23,968 nucleotides of DNA from JAZUOT01 sp045604805 (GCA_045604805.1 JAZUOT010000018.1:1-23968); one strand, 5' to 3'. Shown: positions 14,719-23,442, counted from the first letter of the stretch. Notes: generated from the letters alone by a model not told the origin. Numbers and translations are program-made.

Positions 14719-17379
14719 ATGATAAAAAACAACCTTGCCAAATTAAAATTTTCCCTAGATTTGTTTGACAAGGTTGATATTTCCCAGTACAATAGAAACT
14801 GTGCATTTTGTGTTTTAAATCTATTCAGAGGTTGTAAAGATATGTACAGTATAAAATTTAAATTGAAAACTATTGCAGATTGCCGAGATAAAGATGAAGT
14901 TTTATCCCGGCTAAGATCTTTTGGAATGGAGACAAGTGAAGAGGAAATAGATGAGCTAAAAGAATTTTTTTATAACAATAACAACGCTAATAAGAAACCG
15001 GACTGTTGTCTTAATATCCAGCAACTTGATAGAGTCGCAGGTGGTATGCGTAGCGCAGTCAAAAAAGAAAAAAGAAAAGAAGAGGAAGATAACGATAACT
15101 ATTTTGCTTATCCAGGTGCTGCTGAATTTGATCCAGAGAATCCTAATCTAGATGGTTTTGTTGCGGATGCTTCGACGGCGAGGAAATCTTCATCTCCTTC
15201 ATTTTTTCCGGCAAGGTCTAGCGAACCAAGACCTGAGCCAATGGTCTCTGATCCTGATTCGTCATTGAAAGGGGATTTTGAGTCTAGCAGATTACCTACA
15301 CCAGGTTCAAGTACCGAGATGAAGGACTTCTCTATGGACAAGGTTAATCCTGCGTTTGTAAAAGATGTATATGATTTATTTGCTGGTAAACCAGGTTTAA
15401 GCTGCGATGATCTGATAAAGCAGGGTGAAAACCCTGAGTCATTTTTAAGCCGCGATAAGCGAATAGAGCAGGGTGAAAAACCTGAGTCAATTTTAAGCCG
15501 CGATAAGCGAATAGAGCAGGGTGAAAAACCTGAGTCAATTTTAAGCCGCGATAAGCGAATAGATCAGGGTGAAAAACCTGAGTCAATTTTAAGCCGCGAT
15601 AAGCGAATAGAGCAGGGTGAAAAACCTGAGTCAATTTTAAGCAAAGATAAGCGAATAGAGCAGGGTGAAAACCCTGAGTCATTTTTAAGCTGCGATAAGC
15701 GAATAGAGCAGGGTGAAAAACCTGAGTCATTTTTAAGCAAAGATGGGTTGCGCGAACCTGCTAAATTTATATACAGCACTTTGTGCGAATGTTTAAAGTG
15801 CTATAAAAATATAAATGAACAAAACGTTGATAAATTTAAATATATTCAAAATGGTTTAGAGTATTGCAATGCGCTATCAGAACAAGATATAGATGTGACC
15901 CCTATGTTCCATTACTTTGTGGAATCTGCTGAGGAGGAAGTTAATAGCCTTAGAGAGCAGGTTCGAGCTGACTTAATAGGAACTGACGAAATGAGAGAGT
16001 TTTTGTCAGATTTATTTGAATTGAGTGAAAACAGCGAGAGACTTTCTGCAATGATACGCAACACACTAGAACCCTTATCCAGCTTAGAATCAGTTCCAAA
16101 TAAGCAGTCCGCTATAGAACAAGTTGATCGTGAGTTTCTAAGAGATGTATTTGATTTCTTCGATGGTAATACAAAATCAAGCTACGTTGAACTAAAAAAT
16201 CGCTATATAAAGCTTGTATACCAACATGGGTTAGACGAGAATGTTAGCTTTGTATACAGAGCTTTGCACGGATGTTTATTTCACTTTGAAAAGATATTTT
16301 CAATGAAAGAACAAGACGTTAATAAATTTAAGCATATTCGTATGGGATTATATCTATGCAATGCGCTAACCGAGCAAAATATAGATGTGACCCCTATACG
16401 CTCTTACTTTGTGGAATGTGCTATGAAAGCAATTGGTAGCTTTTTAGAGCAGGTTCTAAATGGCTCAAAAACCACAGCAGACATTAGAGAAATGAGAGAG
16501 TTTTTGTTAGCTTTACTTGAATTGAGTAAAAACAACGAGGGACTTTCTGCAATGATACGCGACACACTAGAACTCTTACCTAGCTTAGAAGTGGAAGATA
16601 CATATCAATCAGTTCCAAAGAAGCAGTCCGCTATAGAACAAGTTGATCGTGAGTTTCTAAGAGATGTATATAATTTTTTCGATGGTAAATCAAATTCAAA
16701 CTACAATGAACTAGAAAGGCGTTGTTTGACGCTTGTACGCCAACCTGGGATAGGCAAAAATGTTGAATCTATATACAAAGCTTTTCACGGATGTTTAGTC
16801 CACTCTGAAAAGTTATTTTCAGATGAAAAACAAGACGTTGATAAATTTAATTGTATTTGTATTGGAATACATCTATGCAATACGCTAGCCAAGCAAAATA
16901 TGGATGTGACCCCTATACGCCGTTACTTTGATGGATTTGCTATGGTGACAGTTAAAAGCATTGTAGAGCAGGTTAAAAATGGATCAAAAACCCCAGCAGA
17001 AATTACAAAAATGAGAGCGTTTTTGTCAGATTTACCTGAATGGAGTGAAAACAACAAAGAACTTTCTGAAATGATACGCGATACACTAGAACTCTTATCC
17101 AGCTTAGAAGTGGAAGATACATATCAACCAGTCCCAGAGGAGCGCCAGGTTGATGCACGAGAGATTCAAGATTTAATTAACGCTATCAAAGGGGATAACG
17201 ATAAGGGTTCCGATTCCCAGTGGGAAGAGCTCTTTGAAGCTGTATTTAATTCAAATCCAGCTCAGAAAGATAATATTAGGAATGCTCTTATTCAGCTTAA
17301 TCAAAATTTTGTAGAAATAGAATACTTTGATAGGCTAGACTATATAGATAATATGTTAGATATGTTAGAACAAAAATGA
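14719..17379 (+). CDS. Large repeat protein with Nif11-like double-glycine leader
   Basis: The N-terminal part (about residues 42-109) resembles Nif11-type leaders: an amphipathic helix with RSFGMETSEEEIDEL, then LNIQQLDRVAGG ending at residue 109 (base 15045). Such leaders normally sit on small peptides and are cut after GG during export by a C39-peptidase ABC transporter. Here about 777 residues follow: an acidic Ser/Pro-rich linker (110-208), seven 16-residue repeats (232-343), three related helical modules (209-457, with the repeats inside; 458-630; 631-803) and an acidic helical tail. No enzymatic motif or membrane segment is seen. A start at the ATG at 14842, with AGAGG 10 nt upstream, would give a 68-residue leader closer in length to the one at 23756; the ATG at 14719 has AGGGAA 8 nt upstream. 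The terminator at 17410 ends the transcript. Confidence 0.75.
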   Translation: MIKNNLAKLKFSLDLFDKVDISQYNRNCAFCVLNLFRGCKDMYSIKFKLKTIADCRDKDEVLSRLRSFGMETSEEEIDELKEFFYNNNNANKKPDCCLNIQQLDRVAGGMRSAVKKEKRKEEEDNDNYFAYPGAAEFDPENPNLDGFVADASTARKSSSPSFFPARSSEPRPEPMVSDPDSSLKGDFESSRLPTPGSSTEMKDFSMDKVNPAFVKDVYDLFAGKPGLSCDDLIKQGENPESFLSRDKRIEQGEKPESILSRDKRIEQGEKPESILSRDKRIDQGEKPESILSRDKRIEQGEKPESILSKDKRIEQGENPESFLSCDKRIEQGEKPESFLSKDGLREPAKFIYSTLCECLKCYKNINEQNVDKFKYIQNGLEYCNALSEQDIDVTPMFHYFVESAEEEVNSLREQVRADLIGTDEMREFLSDLFELSENSERLSAMIRNTLEPLSSLESVPNKQSAIEQVDREFLRDVFDFFDGNTKSSYVELKNRYIKLVYQHGLDENVSFVYRALHGCLFHFEKIFSMKEQDVNKFKHIRMGLYLCNALTEQNIDVTPIRSYFVECAMKAIGSFLEQVLNGSKTTADIREMREFLLALLELSKNNEGLSAMIRDTLELLPSLEVEDTYQSVPKKQSAIEQVDREFLRDVYNFFDGKSNSNYNELERRCLTLVRQPGIGKNVESIYKAFHGCLVHSEKLFSDEKQDVDKFNCICIGIHLCNTLAKQNMDVTPIRRYFDGFAMVTVKSIVEQVKNGSKTPAEITKMRAFLSDLPEWSENNKELSEMIRDTLELLSSLEVEDTYQPVPEERQVDAREIQDLINAIKGDNDKGSDSQWEELFEAVFNSNPAQKDNIRNALIQLNQNFVEIEYFDRLDYIDNMLDMLEQK
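15343..17127 (+). repeat. Three-fold repeated helical module in the leader protein
   Basis: Module 1 is at about 15343-16089 (interrupted by the 48-bp array), module 2 at 16090-16608 and module 3 at 16609-17127; the last two have 173 residues each. All share an opening F(L/V)(R/K)DV(Y/F)xFF, a centre of QDVxKF followed by LCNAL..Q..DVTP, and an end of LSAMIRDTLE(L)L-SSLE. Modules 2 and 3 are strikingly similar in DNA at their starts (around 16100 and 16620), pointing to recent duplication or gene conversion. Confidence 0.9.
15412..15747 (+). repeat. Seven tandem 48-bp repeats (16 residues each)
   Basis: The array encodes seven copies of a unit like RIEQGEKPESILSRDK, with variants E/D at residue 3, K/N at 6, I/F at 10 and R/K/C at 13. 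The nucleotide copies are nearly identical, which suggests recent expansion. As 48 is a multiple of 3, copy changes keep the frame. Confidence 0.95.
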
Positions 17380-17409
17380 TGACCTAATCCGTGTTATGCT
17401 TAAGAAATG

Positions 17410-17447
17410 AATCCTCTAGCGAAAAAATGCAGGGGATTTATTTTTTT
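17410..17447 (+). terminator. Rho-independent terminator after the leader-protein gene
   Basis: AATCCTCT (17410-17417) pairs with AGGGGATT (17431-17438), with one G-U pair and a 13-nt loop, followed by TATTTTTTT. It lies 30 nt after the stop codon and separates this gene from the next transcript. Confidence 0.8.
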
Positions 17448-17485
17448 ATAAACACTCAAGAATAAGTTTGTTATAATTCCTAAAT

Positions 17486-17514
17486 ATGACAAGAAGCAAA
17501 GCAAATGATATAAT
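17486..17514 (+). promoter_or_regulatory. Strong promoter for the 17556-18353 gene and FHA-SEDS/PBP genes
   Basis: ATGACA (17486-17491) and a perfect TATAAT (17509-17514), preceded by an extended TGA, are separated by 17 nt. A second possible promoter overlaps it upstream (TAAACA 17449-17454, TATAAT 17472-17477, also 17 nt apart). Transcription would start near 17521. Confidence 0.7.
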
Positions 17515-17555
17515 TAAAATGTTTATATTGTTCAGCTTAGATGGGGTGTTTAACT

Positions 17556-18353
17556 TTGGATAGAACCATAGAAAAATTTTATACAATCATAGAAAACAAG
17601 CTTGATGAAGTTTTAAGCAAAAAATCTTATGCGAAAGAAAGCAAAAAAGACAAGACGATTTTTAAGAATGAAAAGATAGCCTATGCTTTATCGTATGATG
17701 AAGGGAAAAAACTATTTAAGCTTTGTAATTGTTCTGTAGATGAAGGAAAAGCCGATGAGCAATGGCTTACAGTTTCAACCTGGCTTTTTGACCCGGACGA
17801 ACATAGCAATAAAGATGCTATTGCTATTGCTGAAGACTTTATTGAAAGCATAGTTGGGAAAACCCCGCTTGTTCGAGCTAAAAAGACCAAAAAGAAAAAA
17901 ACAGATGACAATACCATAGATGCAATGTTTCTGATAAATAGGCTTGTAAACATATGGCCAGAGCTCAAAGCGGACGTAAGCTATGAAAAAGAAAACTATG
18001 AATCTTTTCGTTCGGTGACATTTGTTAGCGAAAAAGTCTTGCCCTTATTCAAAACAGAGCTAAATAAAAATAATTCTCCTAAACTTAAGAAGATAGCTAC
18101 TGTTATGAGCGATATGTACAAAGGTGGAGATCTAGATGCCAGGGGCATTATAACTTCCATTATGCTAAATTCAATAGATAACATGAACAAAATCCAAGAG
18201 TTTGAAACTCTTTTGAGTGAAGAATTAAAAAAAGCTTGGAAATATTCTAGAAAGTTAAAGGGCAAGAAGATAAAACCAGAGAAGCCGAAAAAAGAGAAGA
18301 ATAACATATTTGCCCAAACGCTCAGAGAAACCTCAGAAGCATACCAAAAGTAA
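17556..18353 (+). CDS. Uncharacterised clostridial protein, cytoplasmic
   Basis: The product of about 265 residues is soluble, without signal peptide or membrane segments. Its N-terminal domain (about 1-105) shows YTIIENKLDEVL, then NEKIAYALSYDEGKKLFKL and TVSTWLFDPDE. A Lys-rich hinge (about 108-120) leads to a helical domain (FLINRLVNIWPELK, ending with ELKKAWKYSRKLKGKK). A lysine-rich tail closes it. I recall similar hypothetical proteins in Clostridia but know no function. The TTG at 17556 is chosen because GGGGTG lies 7 nt upstream; the ATG at 17541 is in frame but lacks a ribosome site. It precedes the FHA-SEDS gene by 25 nt and has its own strong promoter, so it may work with the cell-wall pair. 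Confidence 0.8.
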   Translation: MDRTIEKFYTIIENKLDEVLSKKSYAKESKKDKTIFKNEKIAYALSYDEGKKLFKLCNCSVDEGKADEQWLTVSTWLFDPDEHSNKDAIAIAEDFIESIVGKTPLVRAKKTKKKKTDDNTIDAMFLINRLVNIWPELKADVSYEKENYESFRSVTFVSEKVLPLFKTELNKNNSPKLKKIATVMSDMYKGGDLDARGIITSIMLNSIDNMNKIQEFETLLSEELKKAWKYSRKLKGKKIKPEKPKKEKNNIFAQTLRETSEAYQK

Positions 18354-18378
18354 TTAATTTTTCAGGAATAATGTTTTT

Positions 18379-20067
18379 ATGGACTATTTAGTTGGGAATA
18401 TTTCAATACAACTACTTTTATACCTTTTGAGAATAATAATGCCATTTTTTGCTATATACATTTTGTGGCAATGCTTTACATCTATGCGTAAAAATAGCAG
18501 AACCAATCACCCACTTATTACTCTTTTTGACTTATTGACAAGAGATTCCATACCTATATTGTACTGGGAAAATTCTATAGGCCGCTCGAAAACCGCAGAT
18601 ATAATTTTAGGGAATCCGACAGTTAGCCGTAATCATGCTGTTTTGTATAGGAGAGCAGAAGGTTGGATAATTTCTGATACTGGCTCAAAAGCAGGTACAT
18701 ATGTAAATGGCGAGAAAATATCTAAACCTACTTTGTTGATGCCTGAAGATGTGATCTCTATTGGGACTACACAGTTGTCACTGCAGGCTGGAGAAAACTC
18801 CTCTAATGTTCGAGAACCTTCTTTTTTGGACAAGACATATGGTCATAGAACCTTACGCTCTGGGACTGTATTATTTCTCATAACACTATTTCACTTTCTG
18901 CTGTGTTTGCAGTTAGTTTTCGCTGAAAATCTTTTTAATGCATCATATTTTGTGCCTTTTGTTTCTGTCACCGCCATCGCGTGGATATTTTATGCGCTTA
19001 GTAATTTAGTTCTAAAGCGTACAACTTTCGAGATAGAATCCATCGCTTTGTTTCTTTCTGGCTGTGGGGTAATGTTTATATCAAGTGTAAATATTAACTA
19101 CACCATTACTCAGATAGTATCTCTAGTACTTGGTATAGGCCTTTTTTGTTTTATGCTGTGGTTTATGGAAATACCGGACCAAATAATGAAATGGCGCACC
19201 AGAATGATGATAGCTGCCGTTGTGATACTTGCAGTTAATTTGCTCTTAGGTTCTACAGTGAACGGTTCCAGAAACTGGATAGTAATAGGGCCTGTATCCA
19301 TACAGCCTTCTGAGTTTGTAAAAATAGCACTTATTTTAGTTGGCACATCAACCCTAAATGAATTGCAAACAGCTAAAAACTTAACAGAGTTTATAGTATT
19401 TATTTCAATGTGTGTAGGTGCCTTGTTTTTGATGAGTGACTTTGGTGCTGCATGTATATTTTTCTTTACGTTTTTGACTATAGCCTTTATACGCTCCGGT
19501 GACGTACGAACCATAGTATTTATAATAGCTGCTGCTATTTTGGGTGCTTTTATAATATTACAATTTAAACCATATATAGCTGATAGATTTTCTATTTGGC
19601 GCCATGCATGGGAGTATATGGATTCTACAGGCTATCAGCAAACTAGAGTTCTTTCGTATGCTGCTAGTGGTGGACTTTTTGGTTTAGGACTCGGACAAGG
19701 TTATTTAAAAAGCATATTTGCAGCTGAAAGTGATATTATTTTCGGCGTAATTTGTGAAGAAGCTGGGCTGATTTTAGCACTGATATTTCCTATATGCATT
19801 GCTTGCTTGGCTTTTTATGCTAGGACTGTTAGCAGTAGCTCAAGGTCGACTGTTTATTCTATAGCTTCATGTGCAGCAGCAGGTATGCTGGTTTTTCAGA
19901 CCTGCCTAAATGTTTTCGGTGCTACGGATATTTTACCTATGACAGGGGTTACCTTGCCATTCATAAGCCTTGGCGGTTCCAGTATGATATCTGTCTGGGG
20001 GCTTATTGCTTTTATAAAATCATCTGATGAGCTTACATATTCTAGGCGTAGAGGAGAAGTATTATGA
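18379..20067 (+). CDS. FHA-domain SEDS peptidoglycan polymerase (FtsW/RodA/SpoVE family)
   Basis: The 562-residue membrane protein fuses two domains. After an N-terminal membrane segment (about 8-30), residues about 60-137 form an FHA domain, which binds phosphothreonine: GRSKTADI (68-75), SRNHAV (83-88), then GTYVNG (106-111). From about 163, ten or so membrane segments form the SEDS glycosyltransferase, with the signature NGSRNWIVIGP followed by QPSEFVK (about 309-315) and AAESDIIFGVICEE with the expected aspartate (about 452). It polymerises lipid II into glycan strands at the outer membrane face. The next gene overlaps by 4 bases and encodes the partner transpeptidase. Control by Ser/Thr kinase phosphorylation of a partner is inferred from the FHA domain. 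Confidence 0.92.
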   Translation: MDYLVGNISIQLLLYLLRIIMPFFAIYILWQCFTSMRKNSRTNHPLITLFDLLTRDSIPILYWENSIGRSKTADIILGNPTVSRNHAVLYRRAEGWIISDTGSKAGTYVNGEKISKPTLLMPEDVISIGTTQLSLQAGENSSNVREPSFLDKTYGHRTLRSGTVLFLITLFHFLLCLQLVFAENLFNASYFVPFVSVTAIAWIFYALSNLVLKRTTFEIESIALFLSGCGVMFISSVNINYTITQIVSLVLGIGLFCFMLWFMEIPDQIMKWRTRMMIAAVVILAVNLLLGSTVNGSRNWIVIGPVSIQPSEFVKIALILVGTSTLNELQTAKNLTEFIVFISMCVGALFLMSDFGAACIFFFTFLTIAFIRSGDVRTIVFIIAAAILGAFIILQFKPYIADRFSIWRHAWEYMDSTGYQQTRVLSYAASGGLFGLGLGQGYLKSIFAAESDIIFGVICEEAGLILALIFPICIACLAFYARTVSSSSRSTVYSIASCAAAGMLVFQTCLNVFGATDILPMTGVTLPFISLGGSSMISVWGLIAFIKSSDELTYSRRRGEVL

Positions 20068-21461
20068 GAACGGTTAGAGCTCGTTCTGTAGTTGTATACG
20101 CTTTGGCTGCTATTTGTGTGGCTGGACTTATTTTTTTTGTTGTGGAAATTTTTTCAAATGGTGGAACTTGGTCAACAAGTTATATAAATAAACATATTTA
20201 TAAAGATGGGAAGCTTACCACAGCCGGTAAGATTATGGATAGGGAGGGAGTTGTGCTTGCCCAGTCTAAAGATGCTCAGCGTATATATAATAGTGATATG
20301 AATACTCGTACAGCTATGCTTCATACGGTTGGCGATACTGCTAATGCTATATCAACTTCTGTGCAAAATGTCTACAGAGATGAACTTGTAGGTTACAACC
20401 CTATAACGGGACTAAGCTTAAATGAAGCTGTAGGATATGGGAATAATATTAAACTAACTCTTGACAGTGATATTTGCGCTGCGGTGTATAAGGCTATGGC
20501 TAATAGACATGGTTCAGCTTTGTTATATAATTACAAAACTGGGGAAGTGCTATGTATGGTGAGTACCCCGAGCTTTGATCCTGAAAATCCGCCAACTTCT
20601 GACGAGATAAACAGCAACCTAGACACTTACGACGGTGTATATGTGAACCGTGGACTTTCTTCCTCGCTTACACCTGGTTCTATTTTCAAAATATTTACTT
20701 CTGCTGCTGCCATAGAAAATATTCCGGATATATTTAGTAGGACCTTTGTTTGTAAAGGTTCTCTTGATGTTGAAGGAGATACCATCACCTGCATGTCACA
20801 TCATGGGAAAATAAGTTTTGAAGAAGGGCTTAGTGAATCATGTAATATAGTTTTTGCAGAACTAGCCATGGAACTTGGTAAAGATAAAATGACTTACGAA
20901 GCTACCAAGATGGGTTGCAACAAAAATTTGAGCTTAGACAGAATAACTTTAGCTCAAACTCATTACGATGTGAAAAATGCCTCGAAATCTGATTTAGCCT
21001 GGTCTGGGATAGGCCAATATACTGATACTGTAAACCCTATGCATATGTTGATGTTTATGGGGGCTATAGCAAATGATGGCGTTCCGGTAGTCCCATACAT
21101 GGTAGAAAAAGTAAGTACTGTTTTTGGCATACCCTTACAACAGGGTTTTGGAAAAACTGGTGAACGTATGCTCAGCGATAATACAGCAAATAAGCTCAAA
21201 GAAATGATGCGTTACACTGTAAAAAATAATTACGGTGATAGTATGTTCCCTGGTCTTAGCGTTTGTGCAAAAACCGGTACCGGTGAGACTTCTAAAAACG
21301 AAGAGCCTAATGCTTGGATGATAGGTTTCTCGGAAGATGAAGATTGCCCTTTGGCCTTTGTTGTTGTCGTTGAACACGGTGGATATGGTTCTAGAGCTGC
21401 TGGACCGATAGCCAAGACTATGATGAAAATGGGTGCAGATTTAGTCAGAAAAACTAAATAG
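20064..21461 (+). CDS. Class B penicillin-binding protein (transpeptidase)
   Basis: The 465-residue protein has one N-terminal membrane anchor (about 9-29) and an extracytoplasmic part. The PBP dimerisation region covers about 50-130. The transpeptidase domain has all three active-site motifs: SxxK as SIFK (Ser206, Lys209), SxN as SCN (259-261) and KTG (403-405). The lack of a glycosyltransferase domain and of PASTA repeats makes it a small class B PBP. Its ATG overlaps the stop of the SEDS gene (ATGA), so translation is coupled, as expected for a SEDS-PBP complex. Whether it acts in division, elongation or spore formation cannot be told. Confidence 0.94.
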   Translation: MRTVRARSVVVYALAAICVAGLIFFVVEIFSNGGTWSTSYINKHIYKDGKLTTAGKIMDREGVVLAQSKDAQRIYNSDMNTRTAMLHTVGDTANAISTSVQNVYRDELVGYNPITGLSLNEAVGYGNNIKLTLDSDICAAVYKAMANRHGSALLYNYKTGEVLCMVSTPSFDPENPPTSDEINSNLDTYDGVYVNRGLSSSLTPGSIFKIFTSAAAIENIPDIFSRTFVCKGSLDVEGDTITCMSHHGKISFEEGLSESCNIVFAELAMELGKDKMTYEATKMGCNKNLSLDRITLAQTHYDVKNASKSDLAWSGIGQYTDTVNPMHMLMFMGAIANDGVPVVPYMVEKVSTVFGIPLQQGFGKTGERMLSDNTANKLKEMMRYTVKNNYGDSMFPGLSVCAKTGTGETSKNEEPNAWMIGFSEDEDCPLAFVVVVEHGGYGSRAAGPIAKTMMKMGADLVRKTK

Positions 21462-21486
21462 CTATTTTTTATGAGGTTGTATTTTT

Positions 21487-22755
21487 ATGTATTCAGATGT
21501 TCAGAATAGATTGGCTGAACTTTCGGCCTTTAGCAAAAAATCAGGGTTAGCGCGATTTAAGGCTTTAATGAATTTGCTTTTGAATCCTCATAAAAAACTA
21601 AATATTATCCATATAGCGGGAACAAACGGAAAAGGTTCTGTTTGTTCTTTTGTTTCTTCGGTTCTTACTGAATGTGGCTATAAAACCGGTCTTTTTATGT
21701 CTCCGTTTGTATACTACTTTGGAGAAAGAATAAGCATTGATAAAAAAATGATACCGGCTGACACTTTAAGTCATATTCTTACTGAAGTAGAAATAGCAGT
21801 AAAAAGCTTAGAAGAAGAGTATGGAAAATTTACCCAGTTTGAGATAATAACAGCTATTGCTTTCATATATTTCAAGAAAGAAAATTGTGATGTAGTTGTG
21901 CTCGAAACAGGAATAGGCGGCAGGTTGGATGTTACTAACATCTGTGAAAAACCATTAGTAACAGCTATAACTTCTGTGTCGCTAGATCATACCGATATGC
22001 TTGGTGAAGATATAAAGAAAATTGCCTTTGAAAAAGCTGGCATTATAAAAAGAAATGTACCAATGGTCCTGTATCCTACAGTAAATGCCGAGGTTTTAAA
22101 TGCAATTAGACCTATGTGTGAAAATCTAAACAGCCCATATATAGTATCTGATTATGTTAATGTTGAAAATATAAAATACCGTTGTTTCGGAACTGAACTT
22201 CGAATATTCTCAAATGATATATTTATAAAGCTGCCAGGCCCACAACAAATCTATAATATCAAAACGGCTGTTGCCATTTTAGATGTTCTGAAAAAAAAGA
22301 ATTTTAATCTGCCTTGTGATTTAATAGCAAAAGGTCTTGAAAACACTTATCTGCCGGGTAGGTTGGAAATTTTACAAAAAAATCCTTTTATCATAGCAGA
22401 CGGCGCCCACAACGAACAAGCAGCTAAAAATCTTAGAAATTATCTTTGTGAGCATTTTGGTGATAAAAAAATTATAGCTATAGTTGGAATGATGAAAGAT
22501 AAGAATCCAGATGTTTTCTTTGATAGCTTGAAAGGTATAGTTAGTGAAATAATTACAGTTACTATTAATAATAGTCGTGCATTTCCTGCCGAAGACCTCG
22601 CTCAAATAGCAAAAAAATATATAAAAAATACAGCTGCCATGAACTTGACAGCTGCTGTTGAATATAGCAAAAATAAACTTTCTCCTGATGACATTTTGCT
22701 TATATGTGGTTCGTTTTATTTGTTAGGTGAAGCTAAAAAAACATTCCATAAGTAA
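21487..22755 (+). CDS. folC: Folylpolyglutamate synthase/dihydrofolate synthase
   Basis: A Mur-ligase-family ATP-dependent enzyme of folate metabolism in the cytoplasm. It adds glutamate to dihydropteroate, folates or both. The 422-residue protein has the P-loop GTNGKGSV (about 45-52), the FMSPF segment, the ETGIGGRLDVTNI block (about 143-155), a SLDHTDMLG motif, and the C-terminal domain with LPGRLEI and ADGAHNEQAAKNL. Length is normal. A weak GAGG precedes the ATG at about 10 nt. It begins 25 nt after the PBP gene and may be co-transcribed; it ends 15 nt before the convergent methyltransferase gene, with no visible terminator between them. Confidence 0.94.
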   Translation: MYSDVQNRLAELSAFSKKSGLARFKALMNLLLNPHKKLNIIHIAGTNGKGSVCSFVSSVLTECGYKTGLFMSPFVYYFGERISIDKKMIPADTLSHILTEVEIAVKSLEEEYGKFTQFEIITAIAFIYFKKENCDVVVLETGIGGRLDVTNICEKPLVTAITSVSLDHTDMLGEDIKKIAFEKAGIIKRNVPMVLYPTVNAEVLNAIRPMCENLNSPYIVSDYVNVENIKYRCFGTELRIFSNDIFIKLPGPQQIYNIKTAVAILDVLKKKNFNLPCDLIAKGLENTYLPGRLEILQKNPFIIADGAHNEQAAKNLRNYLCEHFGDKKIIAIVGMMKDKNPDVFFDSLKGIVSEIITVTINNSRAFPAEDLAQIAKKYIKNTAAMNLTAAVEYSKNKLSPDDILLICGSFYLLGEAKKTFHK

Positions 22756-22770
22756 GATATCTGTTGCTTT

Positions 22771-23442
22771 TTACCATATAAATGGTATTAATCGATACTT
22801 AACTTTTTTCTGATATTCATGATAAGCAGGTAATTCATTTTCTAACAAAACTTCTTCATTAATGATTCTTTTTACCAAAAGAAATGGGTAAACAAGAAAT
22901 ATCACAAAGGAAAAAATAGAACCTAATATTAATGGAATCGTCAGGAACAATAATACTGTTATGCTGTACATAGGATGTCTGACTATGCTATATAACCCTG
23001 TATCTATCACTCTTTGTCCTTCAGAAATTTCTACGGTTCTTGAAAGGTATATGTTCTCTCTCAATACCTCAGCATAAAGCAAATATAACAACAAAAAAAT
23101 AACAGCCGAGATTATCGAAATACTTAATTTTATTTTGCTCCATCCAAAACGAAAATCAAGTCCTGCAACTATGAAACCTAAGATAAACATAAATGCACTT
23201 AATTTTATGACTATTGCCTGTTCTCTTCGACTTTCACTTAGCTTGAGGCGCCTTTTTAGTAGACTTGGGTTTTTGAACATCATAATAATTCCAGCAAAAA
23301 ACATAGGAATAAAACAGACAGCTAGAAATAGCCATCCCCTCCAAAATCTTGTCGTCCCTGCTGGTAAGAATATTAGCAAGATAACGGTAGTTAATCCAAA
23401 AATAAATTTTAAAACCGCTTCTACAAAGAGTTTCTTTGTCAT
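22771..23442 (-). CDS. ICMT/PEMT-like membrane methyltransferase
   Basis: The 223-residue protein has about five hydrophobic segments and the C-terminal signature of isoprenylcysteine carboxyl methyltransferase-like proteins: DTGLYSIVRHPMYSI (about 147-161), then INEEVLLENELPAYHEYQ, ending KVKYRLIPFIW. This is the SAM-binding half. Bacteria lack prenylated CaaX substrates, so the real acceptor is unknown; lipids or small metabolites are possible. AGGGAAA lies about 7 nt before the ATG. It is convergent with folC and divergent from the leader gene at 23756. Confidence 0.85.
   Translation of the reverse strand: MTKKLFVEAVLKFIFGLTTVILLIFLPAGTTRFWRGWLFLAVCFIPMFFAGIIMMFKNPSLLKRRLKLSESRREQAIVIKLSAFMFILGFIVAGLDFRFGWSKIKLSISIISAVIFLLLYLLYAEVLRENIYLSRTVEISEGQRVIDTGLYSIVRHPMYSITVLLFLTIPLILGSIFSFVIFLVYPFLLVKRIINEEVLLENELPAYHEYQKKVKYRLIPFIW

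Noticed and set aside
15412..15747. CRISPR-like array
   Set aside because: The 48-bp units are contiguous without unique spacers and encode an in-frame peptide repeat.
15344..15779. Long minus-strand frames made of repeated FHPALFAYR-like or DSGFSPCSIRL-like units
   Set aside because: They are antisense to the 48-bp repeat array; a repeat with a period divisible by three keeps all frames open. No start site or ribosome site supports them.
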